Below, in pieces: positions 9,073 through 18,099 of a DNA stretch of 64,000 nucleotides. The stretch's first letter is position 1; every line of letters starts with the position of its first letter. Under the pieces are notes generated by a model that saw only the letters and a list, made by a program, of their open reading frames with translations, made no database searches and was not told where the DNA came from. A program made the translations under genes and the position numbers. Source of the DNA: Consotaella salsifontis (GTDB lineage: Bacteria > Pseudomonadota > Alphaproteobacteria > Rhizobiales > Rhizobiaceae); contig NZ_FUXL01000004.1 of assembly GCF_900167365.1 (NCBI RefSeq), forward strand, positions 62,001-126,000, in the 5' to 3' direction.

Positions 9073-9828
9073 TCAATCGAGCTGAAGATCGCCGAGGCGG
9101 TCGTCGGTGAGGGTTGCCCACTTCGTCATCAGGATCTCGTTCGGCGTGTGCCGAAGGCCGAAGCGCTTCAGCACCTGATAGCGAAGCGACCCCGCCTGGC
9201 CGAAGGTCGCGGCGACGCGCGGGCGCCAATAGGCGATCGCCTTGCGCGCCTTCGCCCTGCCCTCCTCGCTCTCCGCGATCCGGGCGAGCCCCTCATAGCC
9301 GAGTTCGGCGTGGCGCGTCTCACGCTGTGCGATCTCGCGGAAGGTCTCGGCCAGAGGCCCGTAGGAGACGTGGCTCAGCTCCTCCAGCTGGACCACCGTG
9401 GCGATCCCCATGAGGACGTTCATCACCACCGCGTCGACCCAGCCCTGGAGCGGATAATGGAAGACGGAGAGGCGCATGTCGCCGCCCTGGCGCGCGGCGG
9501 CGATGTCCGCTTCTCGCTCGACCCGCGTGTCCCACGGTCGGTGCGTGGCATAGCGCGCCGTATCAACGCCGAAGGTCTCCATCACCTTGAGGACGCGCTC
9601 GGCGTGATCGGCCTTTTCGAGGACGATCCGCGCCGCGGCGATGCGCGCCTTGATGCCGGGCGCGTCGTTGATCGCGTCGGCAAACCCGGCCGAGCCGGCG
9701 AGCTCGCTGTCGACGAAGGAGGCCATGAGCCGCAGAAGCTCGCCGCGATAGCGCGACGGCACGTTGGCGGGCGAGGTGAGGATGCCGCCCTCGGCCAGAT
9801 AGTCCTCAATGCTCATCGTTTCGGGCAT
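9073..9828 (-). CDS. PaaA/PaaC-like ferritin-fold protein, accessory to the paa operon
   Basis: This 251-residue protein resembles the phenylacetyl-CoA epoxidase catalytic/structural subunits (PaaA_PaaC family) but duplicates neither paaA nor paaC. Candidate di-iron ligands are visible: Glu in FVDSELAG, DHAERV, QLEELSHV and the ExxH motif ETRHAELG. It lies between paaE and paaZ in the same direction, with spacers of 8 and 22 bases. I chose the ATG at 9828 because GAGG is 6-8 bases upstream. A TTG at 9840 would overlap the paaE stop. The role is unknown; it could be a third epoxidase-type subunit, a ring-modifying oxygenase or a protective partner. Confidence 0.8.
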   Translation of the reverse strand: MPETMSIEDYLAEGGILTSPANVPSRYRGELLRLMASFVDSELAGSAGFADAINDAPGIKARIAAARIVLEKADHAERVLKVMETFGVDTARYATHRPWDTRVEREADIAAARQGGDMRLSVFHYPLQGWVDAVVMNVLMGIATVVQLEELSHVSYGPLAETFREIAQRETRHAELGYEGLARIAESEEGRAKARKAIAYWRPRVAATFGQAGSLRYQVLKRFGLRHTPNEILMTKWATLTDDRLGDLQLD

Positions 9829-9836
9829 CTCGATCC

Positions 9837-10913
9837 TCAACTGTCGTAGCTGACGACGACCCGCTCAGTCAGCGGATAGCTCTGGCAGGTCAGGACGTAA
9901 CCCTGGCGGACCTCGTAGTCCTCGAGGGCGTGGTTGGCGATCATCTCCACCTCGCCCTCGACCACGCGGGCGCGGCAGGTGGAGCAGACGCCCGCCTTGC
10001 AGGCATAGGGCGCGTCGATCTTGTTCTCGATCGCCGCGTCGAGAAGGCTCTGGCCCTCGCGCGACATCGTGAAGTCGCGCGTCGTGCCGTCGAGCGTCAC
10101 CAGCGCCTCGGTGACGTTGCCCCGGTCGTTCTGCGCGACGGCGGCGCGCTTCACCGGCGCGCGCCCCGGCTGGCCGGAGGCGAAAAGCTCGAACTTGATC
10201 TGGCGCTCTTCGAGGCCGTGCTCGCGTAAGGACTTCGCGATGGTCAGCATCATCTGCTCGGGGCCGCAGATGAAGGCTGTGTCGACGGAGGCAATATCGA
10301 TCCAGCTCTTGAAGAGCGCGCTGCATTTCGCCTCGTCGATGCGCCCCGAAAAAAGCTCGATCTCGTCCGCGCCGGTCTTGAGGATATGGATCAGGGCGAA
10401 CCGGCCGAGATAGAGGTCCTTCAGGTCCTCCAGCTCCTCGCGGAACATGATCGAGTTCACCTGGCGGTTGGCATAGACCAGGGTGAAGGAGGATTTCAGC
10501 TCGCGGGCAAGCGTCGTCTTGACGAGCGAGAGCACCGGCGTGATGCCGGAGCCGGCGGCGAAGGCGAGGTAGTGACGCTCGGCGGTTGGGTCGAGCTCCA
10601 CGTGGAAGTTGCCCATGGGCGGCATTGCCTCAAGGACATCCCCCGGCTGAAGCGCCTCGTTGGCCCAGCTCGAAAAGGCGCCGCCATCGACGCGCTTGAT
10701 GGCGACACGCAGGGCGCCGTCGTCGCAGCCGGCACAGACGGAATAGGAACGGCGCAACTCCTCGCCGTCGAAGAGCCGGCGGAAGGTGAGATACTGGCCT
10801 TGGGTGAAGGCGAAGGCGGCGCGGTCTTCCTCGCGCGGCTCCAGCGTCACCACCACGGCGTCGCGCGTCTCGCGCTTGACGGCGGTGACGGTCAGGGGAT
10901 GAAATCGTGCCAT
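9837..10913 (-). CDS. paaE: phenylacetyl-CoA 1,2-epoxidase reductase subunit PaaE
   Basis: This 358-residue reductase passes electrons from NADPH to the PaaAC di-iron centre. It has an FAD domain with RRSYSVC, then an NAD(P) domain with FAAGSGITPVLSLV and AFICGPEQMM. The C-terminal plant-type [2Fe-2S] ferredoxin domain has the CKAGVCSTCRARV cysteines and a final TCQ. The ATG at 10913 has GAGGA 8 bases upstream. An ATG six codons earlier (10931) is possible but nearly touches the paaD stop. All cofactor motifs are intact. Confidence 0.96.
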   Translation of the reverse strand: MARFHPLTVTAVKRETRDAVVVTLEPREEDRAAFAFTQGQYLTFRRLFDGEELRRSYSVCAGCDDGALRVAIKRVDGGAFSSWANEALQPGDVLEAMPPMGNFHVELDPTAERHYLAFAAGSGITPVLSLVKTTLARELKSSFTLVYANRQVNSIMFREELEDLKDLYLGRFALIHILKTGADEIELFSGRIDEAKCSALFKSWIDIASVDTAFICGPEQMMLTIAKSLREHGLEERQIKFELFASGQPGRAPVKRAAVAQNDRGNVTEALVTLDGTTRDFTMSREGQSLLDAAIENKIDAPYACKAGVCSTCRARVVEGEVEMIANHALEDYEVRQGYVLTCQSYPLTERVVVSYDS

Positions 10914-10933
10914 GAGGCGGTTCCTCGGCATCC

Positions 10934-11461
10934 TCAGATGCACTTGAAATAATCGAAGGGTTCGAGGCACTCGGCGCAGCGATAGCTCGCCTTGCAGGGC
11001 GTCGAGCCGAACTGGCTGACGCGCTCCGTCCGGGTCGAGCCGCAGCGCGGGCAGGCGATGGAAAGGTCGGCGGCGCCGGCAAGGCGGCGCGCCCGCTGGA
11101 TCAGCCGCCCGTCGGCGGCGGTGCCGTCGATGGGCGGGGCGATGCCATAGGCGCGAAGCTTCTCGCGCCCCTCGGCGCTGATCCAGTCTGTCGTCCAGGG
11201 CGGCGAGATGCGCCGTTCCAGGCGAAGGGCCTCGACGCCATGGTCTCGCAGCGCCTGCTCGATGTCGAGATTGATGATGCTGGTGGCGGGGCAGCCGGAA
11301 TAGGTGGGCGTCACCGTGACCACCAGCGTTTCGCCCTCATAGGCGACGTCGCGGATGATGCCGAGGTCGACCAGCGAGATCACGGGAATCTCCGGGTCGG
11401 GCACTTCGGCGAGCCAGGACCAGACCTCCTCGATCGCCGGCAGGGTTCGCACAGCGCTCAT
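10934..11461 (-). CDS. paaD: phenylacetyl-CoA epoxidase maturation protein PaaD
   Basis: This 175-residue protein has an N-terminal MIP18/DUF59 domain (VPDPEIPVISLVDLGI) and a C-terminal zinc-ribbon-like segment with CPRCGS and YRCAEC cysteines. PaaD is needed to assemble the Fe-S or di-iron centres of the epoxidase. It sits 6 bases after paaC. Length and both cysteine pairs match the family, so it looks functional. Confidence 0.95.
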   Translation of the reverse strand: MSAVRTLPAIEEVWSWLAEVPDPEIPVISLVDLGIIRDVAYEGETLVVTVTPTYSGCPATSIINLDIEQALRDHGVEALRLERRISPPWTTDWISAEGREKLRAYGIAPPIDGTAADGRLIQRARRLAGAADLSIACPRCGSTRTERVSQFGSTPCKASYRCAECLEPFDYFKCI

Positions 11462-11467
11462 GGCCGC

Positions 11468-12244
11468 TCACCACTTCGCGCCGGGATAGGCGCGCTGGAG
11501 GAACTGAAGATCGGCGAGAATATAGCCGAGATGCTCGGTATGGACGCCGCGCTTGCCGCCCTTGTGGCTGTAGCCGCTGTCAGGCACGGTGAGCGTCGCC
11601 TCTCCCATCACCTCGCCGATCACCGCCTGCCAATGCGGCTTGAGACTGGCCGGGTCCGGCGCGATGCCGGCCTCCGCCATCGCCGCGTCGACCGCATCGG
11701 CCAGAAACATTTCGCCCGTATAGGGCCAGAGGTCGTCGAGCGCGGCCTGCATCCGCCGGTGGCTCTCGTCCGTGCCGTCGCCCAGCCGGATGACGAGATC
11801 GGAGGAGCGTTCGAGGTGATAGGCGACCTCGCGGCCGGCCTTAGCCGCGATCTCGGCAACGCGGGAATCGGCCGAGCGCTCCAGCGCCTTCAGCATGTCG
11901 AGATGCCAGGCGTCGAAGAGGAACTGGCGCATCAGCGTCTGGCCGAAGTCGCCGTTCGGCCGCTCGACGAGGAGCAGGTTGCGGAAGGCGGCGGCGTCGC
12001 GCAGATAGGCGAGGCTGTCGGCCGTCCTGCCCTTCCCCTCGATTTCGCCGCCGAGCCCCAGCCACATCTGCGTCTGACCGATGAGGTCGAGCGCCGTGTT
12101 GGCGAGCGCGATATCCTCCTCCAAGACCGGCGAATGGCCGCACCATTCCGAGACACGATGGCCGAGGATCAGCGTGTTGTCGCCCATGCGCAGGGCGAAC
12201 TCGAAAAGGGAAGCGCGATCCACGGAGGCTTCGAGCGCGCCCAT
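11468..12244 (-). CDS. paaC: phenylacetyl-CoA epoxidase structural subunit PaaC
   Basis: This 258-residue ferritin-like protein is the structural partner of PaaA in the epoxidase core. Recognisable segments are GDNTLILGHRVSEWCGHSP, DLIGQTQMWLG and FLFDAWHLDML. The ATG shares one base with the paaB stop (TGATG), giving tight coupling. PaaC normally lacks a competent metal site and I see no full pair of ExxH ligands here, which fits. Confidence 0.95.
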   Translation of the reverse strand: MGALEASVDRASLFEFALRMGDNTLILGHRVSEWCGHSPVLEEDIALANTALDLIGQTQMWLGLGGEIEGKGRTADSLAYLRDAAAFRNLLLVERPNGDFGQTLMRQFLFDAWHLDMLKALERSADSRVAEIAAKAGREVAYHLERSSDLVIRLGDGTDESHRRMQAALDDLWPYTGEMFLADAVDAAMAEAGIAPDPASLKPHWQAVIGEVMGEATLTVPDSGYSHKGGKRGVHTEHLGYILADLQFLQRAYPGAKW

Positions 12245-12528
12245 CACATGTGCCCCACTTCTTCGGGAATGTCGAAGAAGGTCGGGTGGCGATAGACCTT
12301 CGAGTTGGAAGGCTCGAACAGCGGCCCCTTGTCCGATGGGCTGGACGCGGTGATATCGGCTGATTTCACCACCCAGATGGAAACGCCCTCGTTGCGGCGG
12401 GTGTAGACATCGCGGGCGTTGCGGATCGCCATTTCCGCGTCGGGCGCGTGAAGACTGCCGACATGGCGATGGTTGAGGCCATGCTGGCCACGGATGAAGA
12501 TCTCCCAAAGGGGCCATTGGCTGGACAT
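12244..12528 (-). CDS. paaB: phenylacetyl-CoA epoxidase subunit PaaB
   Basis: This 94-residue small subunit bridges PaaAC heterodimers and helps dock the reductase. Typical PaaB text is WPLWEIFIRGQHGLNHRHVG, with SIWVVKSADI and VYRHPTFFDIPEEV near the end. The start at 12528 is fixed by a strong GGGAGGAG ribosome site. It lies 97 bases downstream of paaA, the widest gap inside the paa operon. Confidence 0.95.
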   Translation of the reverse strand: MSSQWPLWEIFIRGQHGLNHRHVGSLHAPDAEMAIRNARDVYTRRNEGVSIWVVKSADITASSPSDKGPLFEPSNSKVYRHPTFFDIPEEVGHM

Positions 12529-12625
12529 CGGTTCTCCTCCCGGATGAAAGCCCAGTTCGTCGGTGGAGCGCGGCGCCGCGTGTTTCCCGCGGCTGCCGAC
12601 GACCCCGTTCAATCTGTCGGATGCG

Positions 12626-13612
12626 TCAGGCGGCCTGGCGCTTGCCGTGCTTTTCCGCGTGCGCCATCAGCCCCTCGCGGAACCAGGCGCCGTCCTCCCA
12701 CGCCTTGACCCGCGCGCCGAGGCGCTCCTTGTTGCAGGGGCCGTTGCCGGCGATCACCTCGAAGAACTCGGACCAGTCGGGCTCGGAAAAGTCATAGCCG
12801 CCCTTTTCCTCGTTCCACCTGAGGTTATCGTCGGGGATGGTGAGGCCGAGATATTCGGCCTGCGGCACGGTCTGATCGACGAATTTCTGGCGCAACTCGT
12901 CATTGGTGTTGATCTTGATCTTCCAGGCAATCGACTGTGCCGAATGGACGGAGTCCTTGTCGGACGGTCCGAACATCATGAGCGAGGGATACCAGAAGCG
13001 GTTCAGTGCATCCTGCGCCATCGCGCGCTGCTCGGGCGTACCCTTGGCCATCTTCATCATGATGTCGTAGCCCTGGCGCTGGTGGAAGCTTTCCTCCTTG
13101 CAGATGCGGATCATCGCGCGGCTGTAGGGGCCGAAGGAGGTGCGCTGCAACGGCACCTGGTTCATGATCGCCGCCCCGTCCACCAGCCAGCCGACAGCGC
13201 CGATATCGGCCCAGTTGAGCGTCGGATAGTTGAAGATCGAGGAGTATTTCATCGAGCCGTTGTGGAGCTTCTCCATCAGCTCGTCGCGCGAGACGCCCAG
13301 CGTCTCGGCGGCACAATAGAGGTAGAGGCCGTGGCCCGCCTCGTCCTGTACCTTGGCAAGGAGGATGGCCTTGCGCTCCAGGGTGGGGGCGCGCGTGATC
13401 CAGTTGCCCTCGGGAAGCTGGCCTACGATCTCCGAATGGGCGTGCTGGCCGATCTGGCGCACCAGCGTCTTGCGGTAGCCCTCCGGCATCCACTCCTTGG
13501 GCTCGATCTTCTCGCCGCGATCGACGCGCTCCTGGAAGGCGCGTTCCTCCGGGCTCATCTCTTCCAGCGTCTTGACGCCCTTGGCGTCGGTCTTGACCAT
13601 CTGCGCATACAT
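12626..13612 (-). CDS. paaA: phenylacetyl-CoA epoxidase catalytic subunit PaaA
   Basis: This 328-residue di-iron monooxygenase subunit converts phenylacetyl-CoA to its 1,2-epoxide. Metal-binding segments are [25 protein letters not shown] and [13 protein letters not shown], each carrying the expected Glu and ExxH ligands. CoA-contacting basic residues occur in [11 protein letters not shown]. It starts MYAQMVKTD and is the second gene of the operon, 19 bases after the thiolase. The length is normal and all ligands are present. Confidence 0.97.
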   Translation of the reverse strand: MYAQMVKTDAKGVKTLEEMSPEERAFQERVDRGEKIEPKEWMPEGYRKTLVRQIGQHAHSEIVGQLPEGNWITRAPTLERKAILLAKVQDEAGHGLYLYCAAETLGVSRDELMEKLHNGSMKYSSIFNYPTLNWADIGAVGWLVDGAAIMNQVPLQRTSFGPYSRAMIRICKEESFHQRQGYDIMMKMAKGTPEQRAMAQDALNRFWYPSLMMFGPSDKDSVHSAQSIAWKIKINTNDELRQKFVDQTVPQAEYLGLTIPDDNLRWNEEKGGYDFSEPDWSEFFEVIAGNGPCNKERLGARVKAWEDGAWFREGLMAHAEKHGKRQAA

Positions 13613-13631
13613 GAAGGGGCTCCTCCCTGTT

Positions 13632-14837
13632 TCAGACGCGTTCAATGACGAGGGCAATTCCCTGCCCGACGCCGATACACATGGTTGCAAGGCCGTAACG
13701 CCCGCCCCGGCGGGCGAGTTCATAGGCCAGGGTCGTGACGAGGCGCGCGCCGCTCATGCCGAGCGGATGGCCGAGCGCGATGGCGCCGCCATTGGGATTG
13801 ACGTGGTCGGCGTCATCCGGCAGCCCCAGCTGGCGCAGAACGGCGAGCGCCTGCGCGGCGAAGGCTTCGTTGAGCTCAATCAAGTCCATCTGGTCGAGAG
13901 TGAGCCCCGCGATCTGAAGCGCCTTGCGCGCCGCCGGCTCGGGACCTATCCCCATGATGCGCGGCGGCACGCCGGCCGCCGCCATGGCGACGATCCGAGC
14001 GATGGGCCGAAGGCCATGGGCCTTGGCGGCCGCCTCGGACGCGACGAGCAGCGCGGCAGCGCCGTCGTTGACGCCCGATGAGTTGCCCGCCGTCACCGTC
14101 AGATCGGGACCGTTGACGCCCTTGAGCTTGGCCAGCACCTCGACCGTGGTGCCCGGTCGCGGATGCTCGTCGACCGAAACGACGACAGGCTCGCCCTTCT
14201 TCTGGGGGATCGTGACAGGCACGACCTCCTCCGCGAACCGTCCCGCCTCCTGCGCCGCCGCCCAGCGCGCCTGGCTACGGGCGGCAAAAGCGTCCTGGTC
14301 GGCGCGGCTGACGCCATAATCGGCGGCGACGTTGTCCGCCGTCTCCGGCATAGAGTGGTTGCCGTGGGCCGACTTCAGCTTCGGATTGGGAAAGCGCCAG
14401 CCGATCGTCGTGTCATAGACGGCGCTTGCCCGCGAGAAGGCGCTTTCGGCCTTCGGCATCACGAAGGGCGCGCGCGACATGGATTCGACGCCGCCGGCGA
14501 TCATCAAGGCGCAGTCGCCGGCGCGGATGGCGCGGGCGGCCATGCCCACCGCGTCCATGCCGGAGCCGCAGAGGCGATTGACGGTCGTTCCCGGAACGGA
14601 GACTGGTAGGCCGGAGAGCAGCACCGCCATGCGCGCGACGTTGCGATTGTCCTCGCCCGCCTGATTGGCGCAGCCATAGACGACGTCGTCGACCGCCGAC
14701 CATTCGACCTGAGGGTTGCGCTCCATCAGCGCGGAAAGGGGAAGAGCGGCGAGGTCATCCGCGCGAACCTGGGCCACGGCCCCGGCATAGCGGCCGATCG
14801 GCGTGCGTACCGCATCGCAGATAAACGCCTCGGTCAT
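13632..14837 (-). CDS. paaJ: 3-oxoadipyl-CoA/3-oxo-5,6-dehydrosuberyl-CoA thiolase
   Basis: This 401-residue thiolase performs the last CoA-dependent cleavages of the phenylacetate pathway. It shows the acyl-enzyme cysteine in [12 protein letters not shown], the histidine motif [19 protein letters not shown] and the C-terminal base cysteine in TMCIGVGQG. The start at 14837 follows a GGGAGGG ribosome site. It leads the paa operon and has a promoter with an operator directly upstream. The PcaF protein of the beta-ketoadipate pathway is nearly identical in style, but the position favours a paa role. Confidence 0.94.
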   Translation of the reverse strand: MTEAFICDAVRTPIGRYAGAVAQVRADDLAALPLSALMERNPQVEWSAVDDVVYGCANQAGEDNRNVARMAVLLSGLPVSVPGTTVNRLCGSGMDAVGMAARAIRAGDCALMIAGGVESMSRAPFVMPKAESAFSRASAVYDTTIGWRFPNPKLKSAHGNHSMPETADNVAADYGVSRADQDAFAARSQARWAAAQEAGRFAEEVVPVTIPQKKGEPVVVSVDEHPRPGTTVEVLAKLKGVNGPDLTVTAGNSSGVNDGAAALLVASEAAAKAHGLRPIARIVAMAAAGVPPRIMGIGPEPAARKALQIAGLTLDQMDLIELNEAFAAQALAVLRQLGLPDDADHVNPNGGAIALGHPLGMSGARLVTTLAYELARRGGRYGLATMCIGVGQGIALVIERV

Positions 14838-14882
14838 CAGCGGCCCTCCCAAGCCTCTGCCGATCGTCACTCCTCGATTGAT

Positions 14883-14926
14883 CGACCGGTCGGACGATTT
14901 ATAGCCGACAATACATCACATGAAAA
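14883..14926 (-). promoter_or_regulatory. paa operon promoter with overlapping palindromic operator
   Basis: On the minus strand a TTTTCA -35 (14926-14921) and a TATAAA -10 (14903-14898) are separated by exactly 17 bases. The perfect palindrome CGACCGGTCG (14883-14892) lies 5 bases after the -10, where transcription should begin. An operator on the start site implies repression, presumably relieved by phenylacetyl-CoA. A TetR-type PaaR repressor is the likely binder by analogy with other proteobacteria. No such gene is in this window. Confidence 0.7.
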
Positions 14927-14990
14927 GCGTCTATTCTGATTTTTTTGTGACCCTTTGGCGCAAGCCGCCATAGCGCGTGCGGCAGCGGTG

Positions 14991-15033
14991 GAAAAAGGGA
15001 GCGGAAAGGCGCGCCGAACCGCGCCCTTCCGCT
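14991..15033 (-). terminator. intrinsic terminator of the aldolase-like gene
   Basis: Arms at 15000-15013 and 15020-15033 pair over 13 of 14 positions, with a 6-base loop. On the minus strand the hairpin is followed by TCCCTTTTTC. It stands 6 bases past the stop of the minus-strand gene at 15040 and separates that gene from the paa promoter. Confidence 0.8.
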
Positions 15034-15039
15034 GACCCG

Positions 15040-16047
15040 TCAGGCGGAAACGGCTTCCTTCAGCACGGCCTCGGTCACGAGGCTGTCGTCCTCCAGGCTG
15101 CGCACGGGCGCCAGGCCCTTTTCCTTCAGCGCGCTGTGATAGGCCTTCACCGCCTCCAGCGGCATCATCTCTCCATCCACGACCTTGCGCATCATGGCGA
15201 TCAGATCGAGCTGGCTTTCCGCCTGGTTGATCTTGCGCCCGAAGAGGGCAACGCGCGCGCCGTATTTCTCTGCCTGGTAGAGAAGCTCGAAGGTGTCGCG
15301 GTTGGTGCCGGCCCCGCCGCCGAGCACGCCCACCACGAGCGACGGATCGAAGGACACAAGTTCTTCCAGCGCCGCCGGGCCGTTGTAGGGATATTTCAGA
15401 AACTCGGGCCGCTCCTCCTCCAGAAGGCCCGACAGGCAGCGCAACAGGCAGTCGTTGACGTAGCTGCCGATCTCATCCGCCGGCAATCCCGTGTCGACGT
15501 TGGGGTTGAAGACTTCGAGGAAGTATGTGATCCCGTTCTGGATCGCATCCTCGCGGAAATCGCGGAAAGCCTCCAGCGAACGAAGGTCGGCCTCGAGATC
15601 GTTGTTGAAGGTGACAGAGTAGAGCGCGAGATCCGAAAGGTCGGCCTTGGAAATGCGTTTCAGCGAGGGCGAGCGGAAGGGCCGCGATGGCCCGAGCTTG
15701 CCGTAGCCCGAGGGCCGCACGCCCCAAACGTCGGTGGTGTCGTTGCCGCGGAAGGCGGGCTTGACCTTCGTGCCCTTGAAGGCGCCGGCCTTGGTCAGTT
15801 GTTCCAGGTTGGACGCCGACACCAGCATGATGTCGAGGAGGTCCTGCTGGACGACCTCGGTGACGACATCCAGGAATTCAGCCCGCGTCCTGTGGCGCAG
15901 CAGCTTTCCCTTCGCGTCCCACACCGGCCCGGCAAGGACCAGCGGGTTGGCCATGTCGCCGTCCTTGGCGTCGGCGATCATGAAATCGCCCTTGCGATAC
16001 TCCCCCGCGCGGATGCGCGCGATCTTCCTGTCGTAGCGGTAGTGCAT
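15040..16047 (-). CDS. uncharacterised aldolase-like TIM-barrel protein
   Basis: This 335-residue protein looks cytosolic and has an aldolase-like TIM-barrel feel. It starts MHYRYDRKIARIRAGEYRKG and carries MIADAKDGDMANPL, DIMLVSASNLEQL, GNDTTDVWGVR and VVGVLGGGAGTNRDTF. I recognise the family as a conserved hypothetical of Hyphomicrobiales and some other phyla, but I know no assigned function. A conserved Lys in FLKYPYNG would fit a class I aldolase Schiff base, which is inference. GGAGGACTT precedes the ATG. It is monocistronic, with a strong terminator, so it is not part of the paa operon. Confidence 0.75.
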   Translation of the reverse strand: MHYRYDRKIARIRAGEYRKGDFMIADAKDGDMANPLVLAGPVWDAKGKLLRHRTRAEFLDVVTEVVQQDLLDIMLVSASNLEQLTKAGAFKGTKVKPAFRGNDTTDVWGVRPSGYGKLGPSRPFRSPSLKRISKADLSDLALYSVTFNNDLEADLRSLEAFRDFREDAIQNGITYFLEVFNPNVDTGLPADEIGSYVNDCLLRCLSGLLEEERPEFLKYPYNGPAALEELVSFDPSLVVGVLGGGAGTNRDTFELLYQAEKYGARVALFGRKINQAESQLDLIAMMRKVVDGEMMPLEAVKAYHSALKEKGLAPVRSLEDDSLVTEAVLKEAVSA

Positions 16048-16217
16048 AAGTCCTCCAGCGGGTTTGCCGGGCCGTAAGCGCAAGATGGACCTCCGCGCAT
16101 CATTTGCGACCGGCCGAAAACCGATTTGGAGAGTCTACCCGCCCGGCGCGATCGTTCCAATCGCTATCGCACGCCAGCGCGCGCGAATGGACGCATGGCG
16201 AAGCAGCTGCGGTGCGC

Positions 16218-17234
16218 TCACAGCGTCACGCGGAAGTAGTCGACATACCACTCGACGAAGCGCGCGATGCCGGTGGCCAGCGGCGTCTCCGGCGCGTAGC
16301 CGGTGAGGCGCATCAGGTCGCCCGAATCGGCCCAGGTCGCCGGCACGTCCCCCGCCTGCATCGGCATCAAGTTCTTGATCGCCTCGCGTCCAAGCGCCTT
16401 TTCTAGCGTCTCGATGAATTCCATCAGCGCCTCTGGCCGGTTCTTGCCGATGTTGAGAATGCGGTAGGGCGCGACGCCGCTGGTCGCCGGATCGGGCGCG
16501 TCGGGGTCCCAGGACGGGTCGACCTCGGGCGGAAGCGGCAGCAGCGCCTCAATGCCGGCGACGATATCGTCGACATAGGTGAAGTCGCGCCGCATCTCGC
16601 CGTGATTGAAGACGTTGATCGGGCGCCCCGCCAGGATCGCATCGGCAAAGAGCATCGGCGCCATGTCGGGCCGGCCCCACGGCCCATAGACGGTAAAGAA
16701 GCGCAGCCCGGTCGTCGGGATCGCGAAGAGGTGGGCGTAGGTGTGCGCCATCAGCTCGTTCGCCTTTTTCGTCGCCGCATAGAGCGAGAGCGGATGCTCC
16801 GCGCTCTTGTGCTCAGAATAGGGCATCTGCCGGTTGGCGCCGTAGACCGAGCTGGACGAGGCGAAGACGAAATGCGCCACGGGATGGGCGCGGGCAGCCT
16901 CCAGAAGCGACAGAAGCCCGTCGATATTGCTGTGGGTGTAGGAGAACGGCTCCTTCAGCGAATACCGCACTCCCGCCTGGGCCGCGAGATTGACGACGTG
17001 GCTCGGTTTATGCTCGGCGAAGAGCGCCATCATCCTGTCGCGGTCGGCGATATCGGCGCGAACATCGAGATATCCCGACTGGCCGATGAGGCGCGCCAGC
17101 CGCGCCTCCTTCAGTGCGACATCGTAATAGGGCGAGAGGTTGTCGACCCCGATCACCTCGTGACCGGCGCCGAGCAGGCGCCCGGCGAGATTGGCGCCGA
17201 TGAACCCGGCGGTTCCCGTAACCAGAACCTTCAT
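16218..17234 (-). CDS. lpsL: UDP-glucuronate 4-epimerase
   Basis: This 338-residue extended short-chain dehydrogenase interconverts UDP-glucuronate and UDP-galacturonate for surface polysaccharide or LPS. The NAD motif is TGTAGFIGANL and the catalytic pair is in YAATKKAN. The segments GVRYSLKEPFSY, RFFTVYGPWGRPDMA and INVFNHGEMRRDFTYVDD are diagnostic of the LpsL/Cap1J type. The start at 17234 begins MKVLVTG. It is monocistronic and divergent from the ACIII operon. Its product shares the UDP-glucuronate pool with the UDP-xylose synthase at 54 kb. Confidence 0.93.
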   Translation of the reverse strand: MKVLVTGTAGFIGANLAGRLLGAGHEVIGVDNLSPYYDVALKEARLARLIGQSGYLDVRADIADRDRMMALFAEHKPSHVVNLAAQAGVRYSLKEPFSYTHSNIDGLLSLLEAARAHPVAHFVFASSSSVYGANRQMPYSEHKSAEHPLSLYAATKKANELMAHTYAHLFAIPTTGLRFFTVYGPWGRPDMAPMLFADAILAGRPINVFNHGEMRRDFTYVDDIVAGIEALLPLPPEVDPSWDPDAPDPATSGVAPYRILNIGKNRPEALMEFIETLEKALGREAIKNLMPMQAGDVPATWADSGDLMRLTGYAPETPLATGIARFVEWYVDYFRVTL

Positions 17235-17442
17235 TCCATTTCCCTTTGTCGCATGTTGCCGCTTCAGGCGCGGCGGCACTATGGCGGCTTGCCGTGACTT
17301 GCGAAAGAGCCGCGCCGATCGAATTCCCGCGCTTCCTTAGCCGGCCAATATGGCTAGCCTTGCCGCTCATCGCCCCTATGTGCCCTACTCGCCGATGCCT
17401 CACCGGCGCCCTTCACGACCTCAGGAACGAGGCCTCTACCGG

Positions 17443-18099
17443 ATGCCACAGATCTTCAGGCCTGGCGCCAACGCCTATGCCCGCATCGTGCTGGTCTGTC
17501 TGGTCACGGTCCCTGTCATCTCGATTCTCGTCGTTTACGTTGTGATGGGTTCGTCCTTTGTCACCGGCCAGAACGTCTTCGTCGACCAGAGCCCGCCCTT
17601 CAGCCACCAGCATCATGTCGGAGCGCTCGGCATCGGCTGCAAAATGTGCCACGTCTCGGTCGAGAAGTCGGCCTTCGCAGGGCTACCGACCACCCACGTC
17701 TGCATGACCTGCCACTCGCAGATATGGACCAACGCGCCGATGCTCGCGCCGGTCAGGGCGAGCATGGCCGAGGACAAGCCGCTGAAGTGGCGGCGCGTCA
17801 ACAATCTGCCGGACTATGTCTTCTTCGACCACAGCGCCCACGTGAAGAATGGCGTCGGTTGCTCGAGTTGCCATGGCGCCGTCGACACGATGCCGCTGAT
17901 GGAACAGGCAAAGCCTCTCACCATGAGCTGGTGCCTCAGTTGCCACGAGGCGCCGGAGAAGATGCTGCGCCCGGAAGACCAGATCTACAACCTCCATTGG
18001 TCGCCGCCCAAGGATCAGGAGGAGAAGGGGAAGGCTCTCATCGCCCACTACGCCATCGACCCGAAGCATCTCATCGACTGTTCGGTCTGCCACCGATGA
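17443..18099 (+). CDS. actA: alternative complex III pentaheme cytochrome c subunit ActA
   Basis: This 218-residue protein has one N-terminal transmembrane anchor (residues 15-38) and a periplasmic domain with five CxxCH sites: CKMCH, CMTCH, CSSCH, CLSCH and CSVCH. Additional His residues, such as the HQHH segment, can supply distal ligands. Five hemes and this gene order define ActA of alternative complex III, the quinol:electron-acceptor oxidoreductase that replaces cytochrome bc1. I chose the ATG at 17443 (MPQIFRPG); upstream in-frame codons look non-coding. Its stop overlaps actB (ATGA). Confidence 0.95.
   Translation: MPQIFRPGANAYARIVLVCLVTVPVISILVVYVVMGSSFVTGQNVFVDQSPPFSHQHHVGALGIGCKMCHVSVEKSAFAGLPTTHVCMTCHSQIWTNAPMLAPVRASMAEDKPLKWRRVNNLPDYVFFDHSAHVKNGVGCSSCHGAVDTMPLMEQAKPLTMSWCLSCHEAPEKMLRPEDQIYNLHWSPPKDQEEKGKALIAHYAIDPKHLIDCSVCHR

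Noticed and set aside
6921-9110. 729-codon open frame on the plus strand opposite paaZ
   Set aside because: Its translation is Arg/Gly-rich with no recognisable motif, and it mirrors a complete paaZ. Such antisense frames are expected at this GC content.
17646-18095. Extended start for actB
   Set aside because: The extension overlaps actA in another frame. The ATG at 18096 gives a proper twin-arginine signal and an ATGA overlap.
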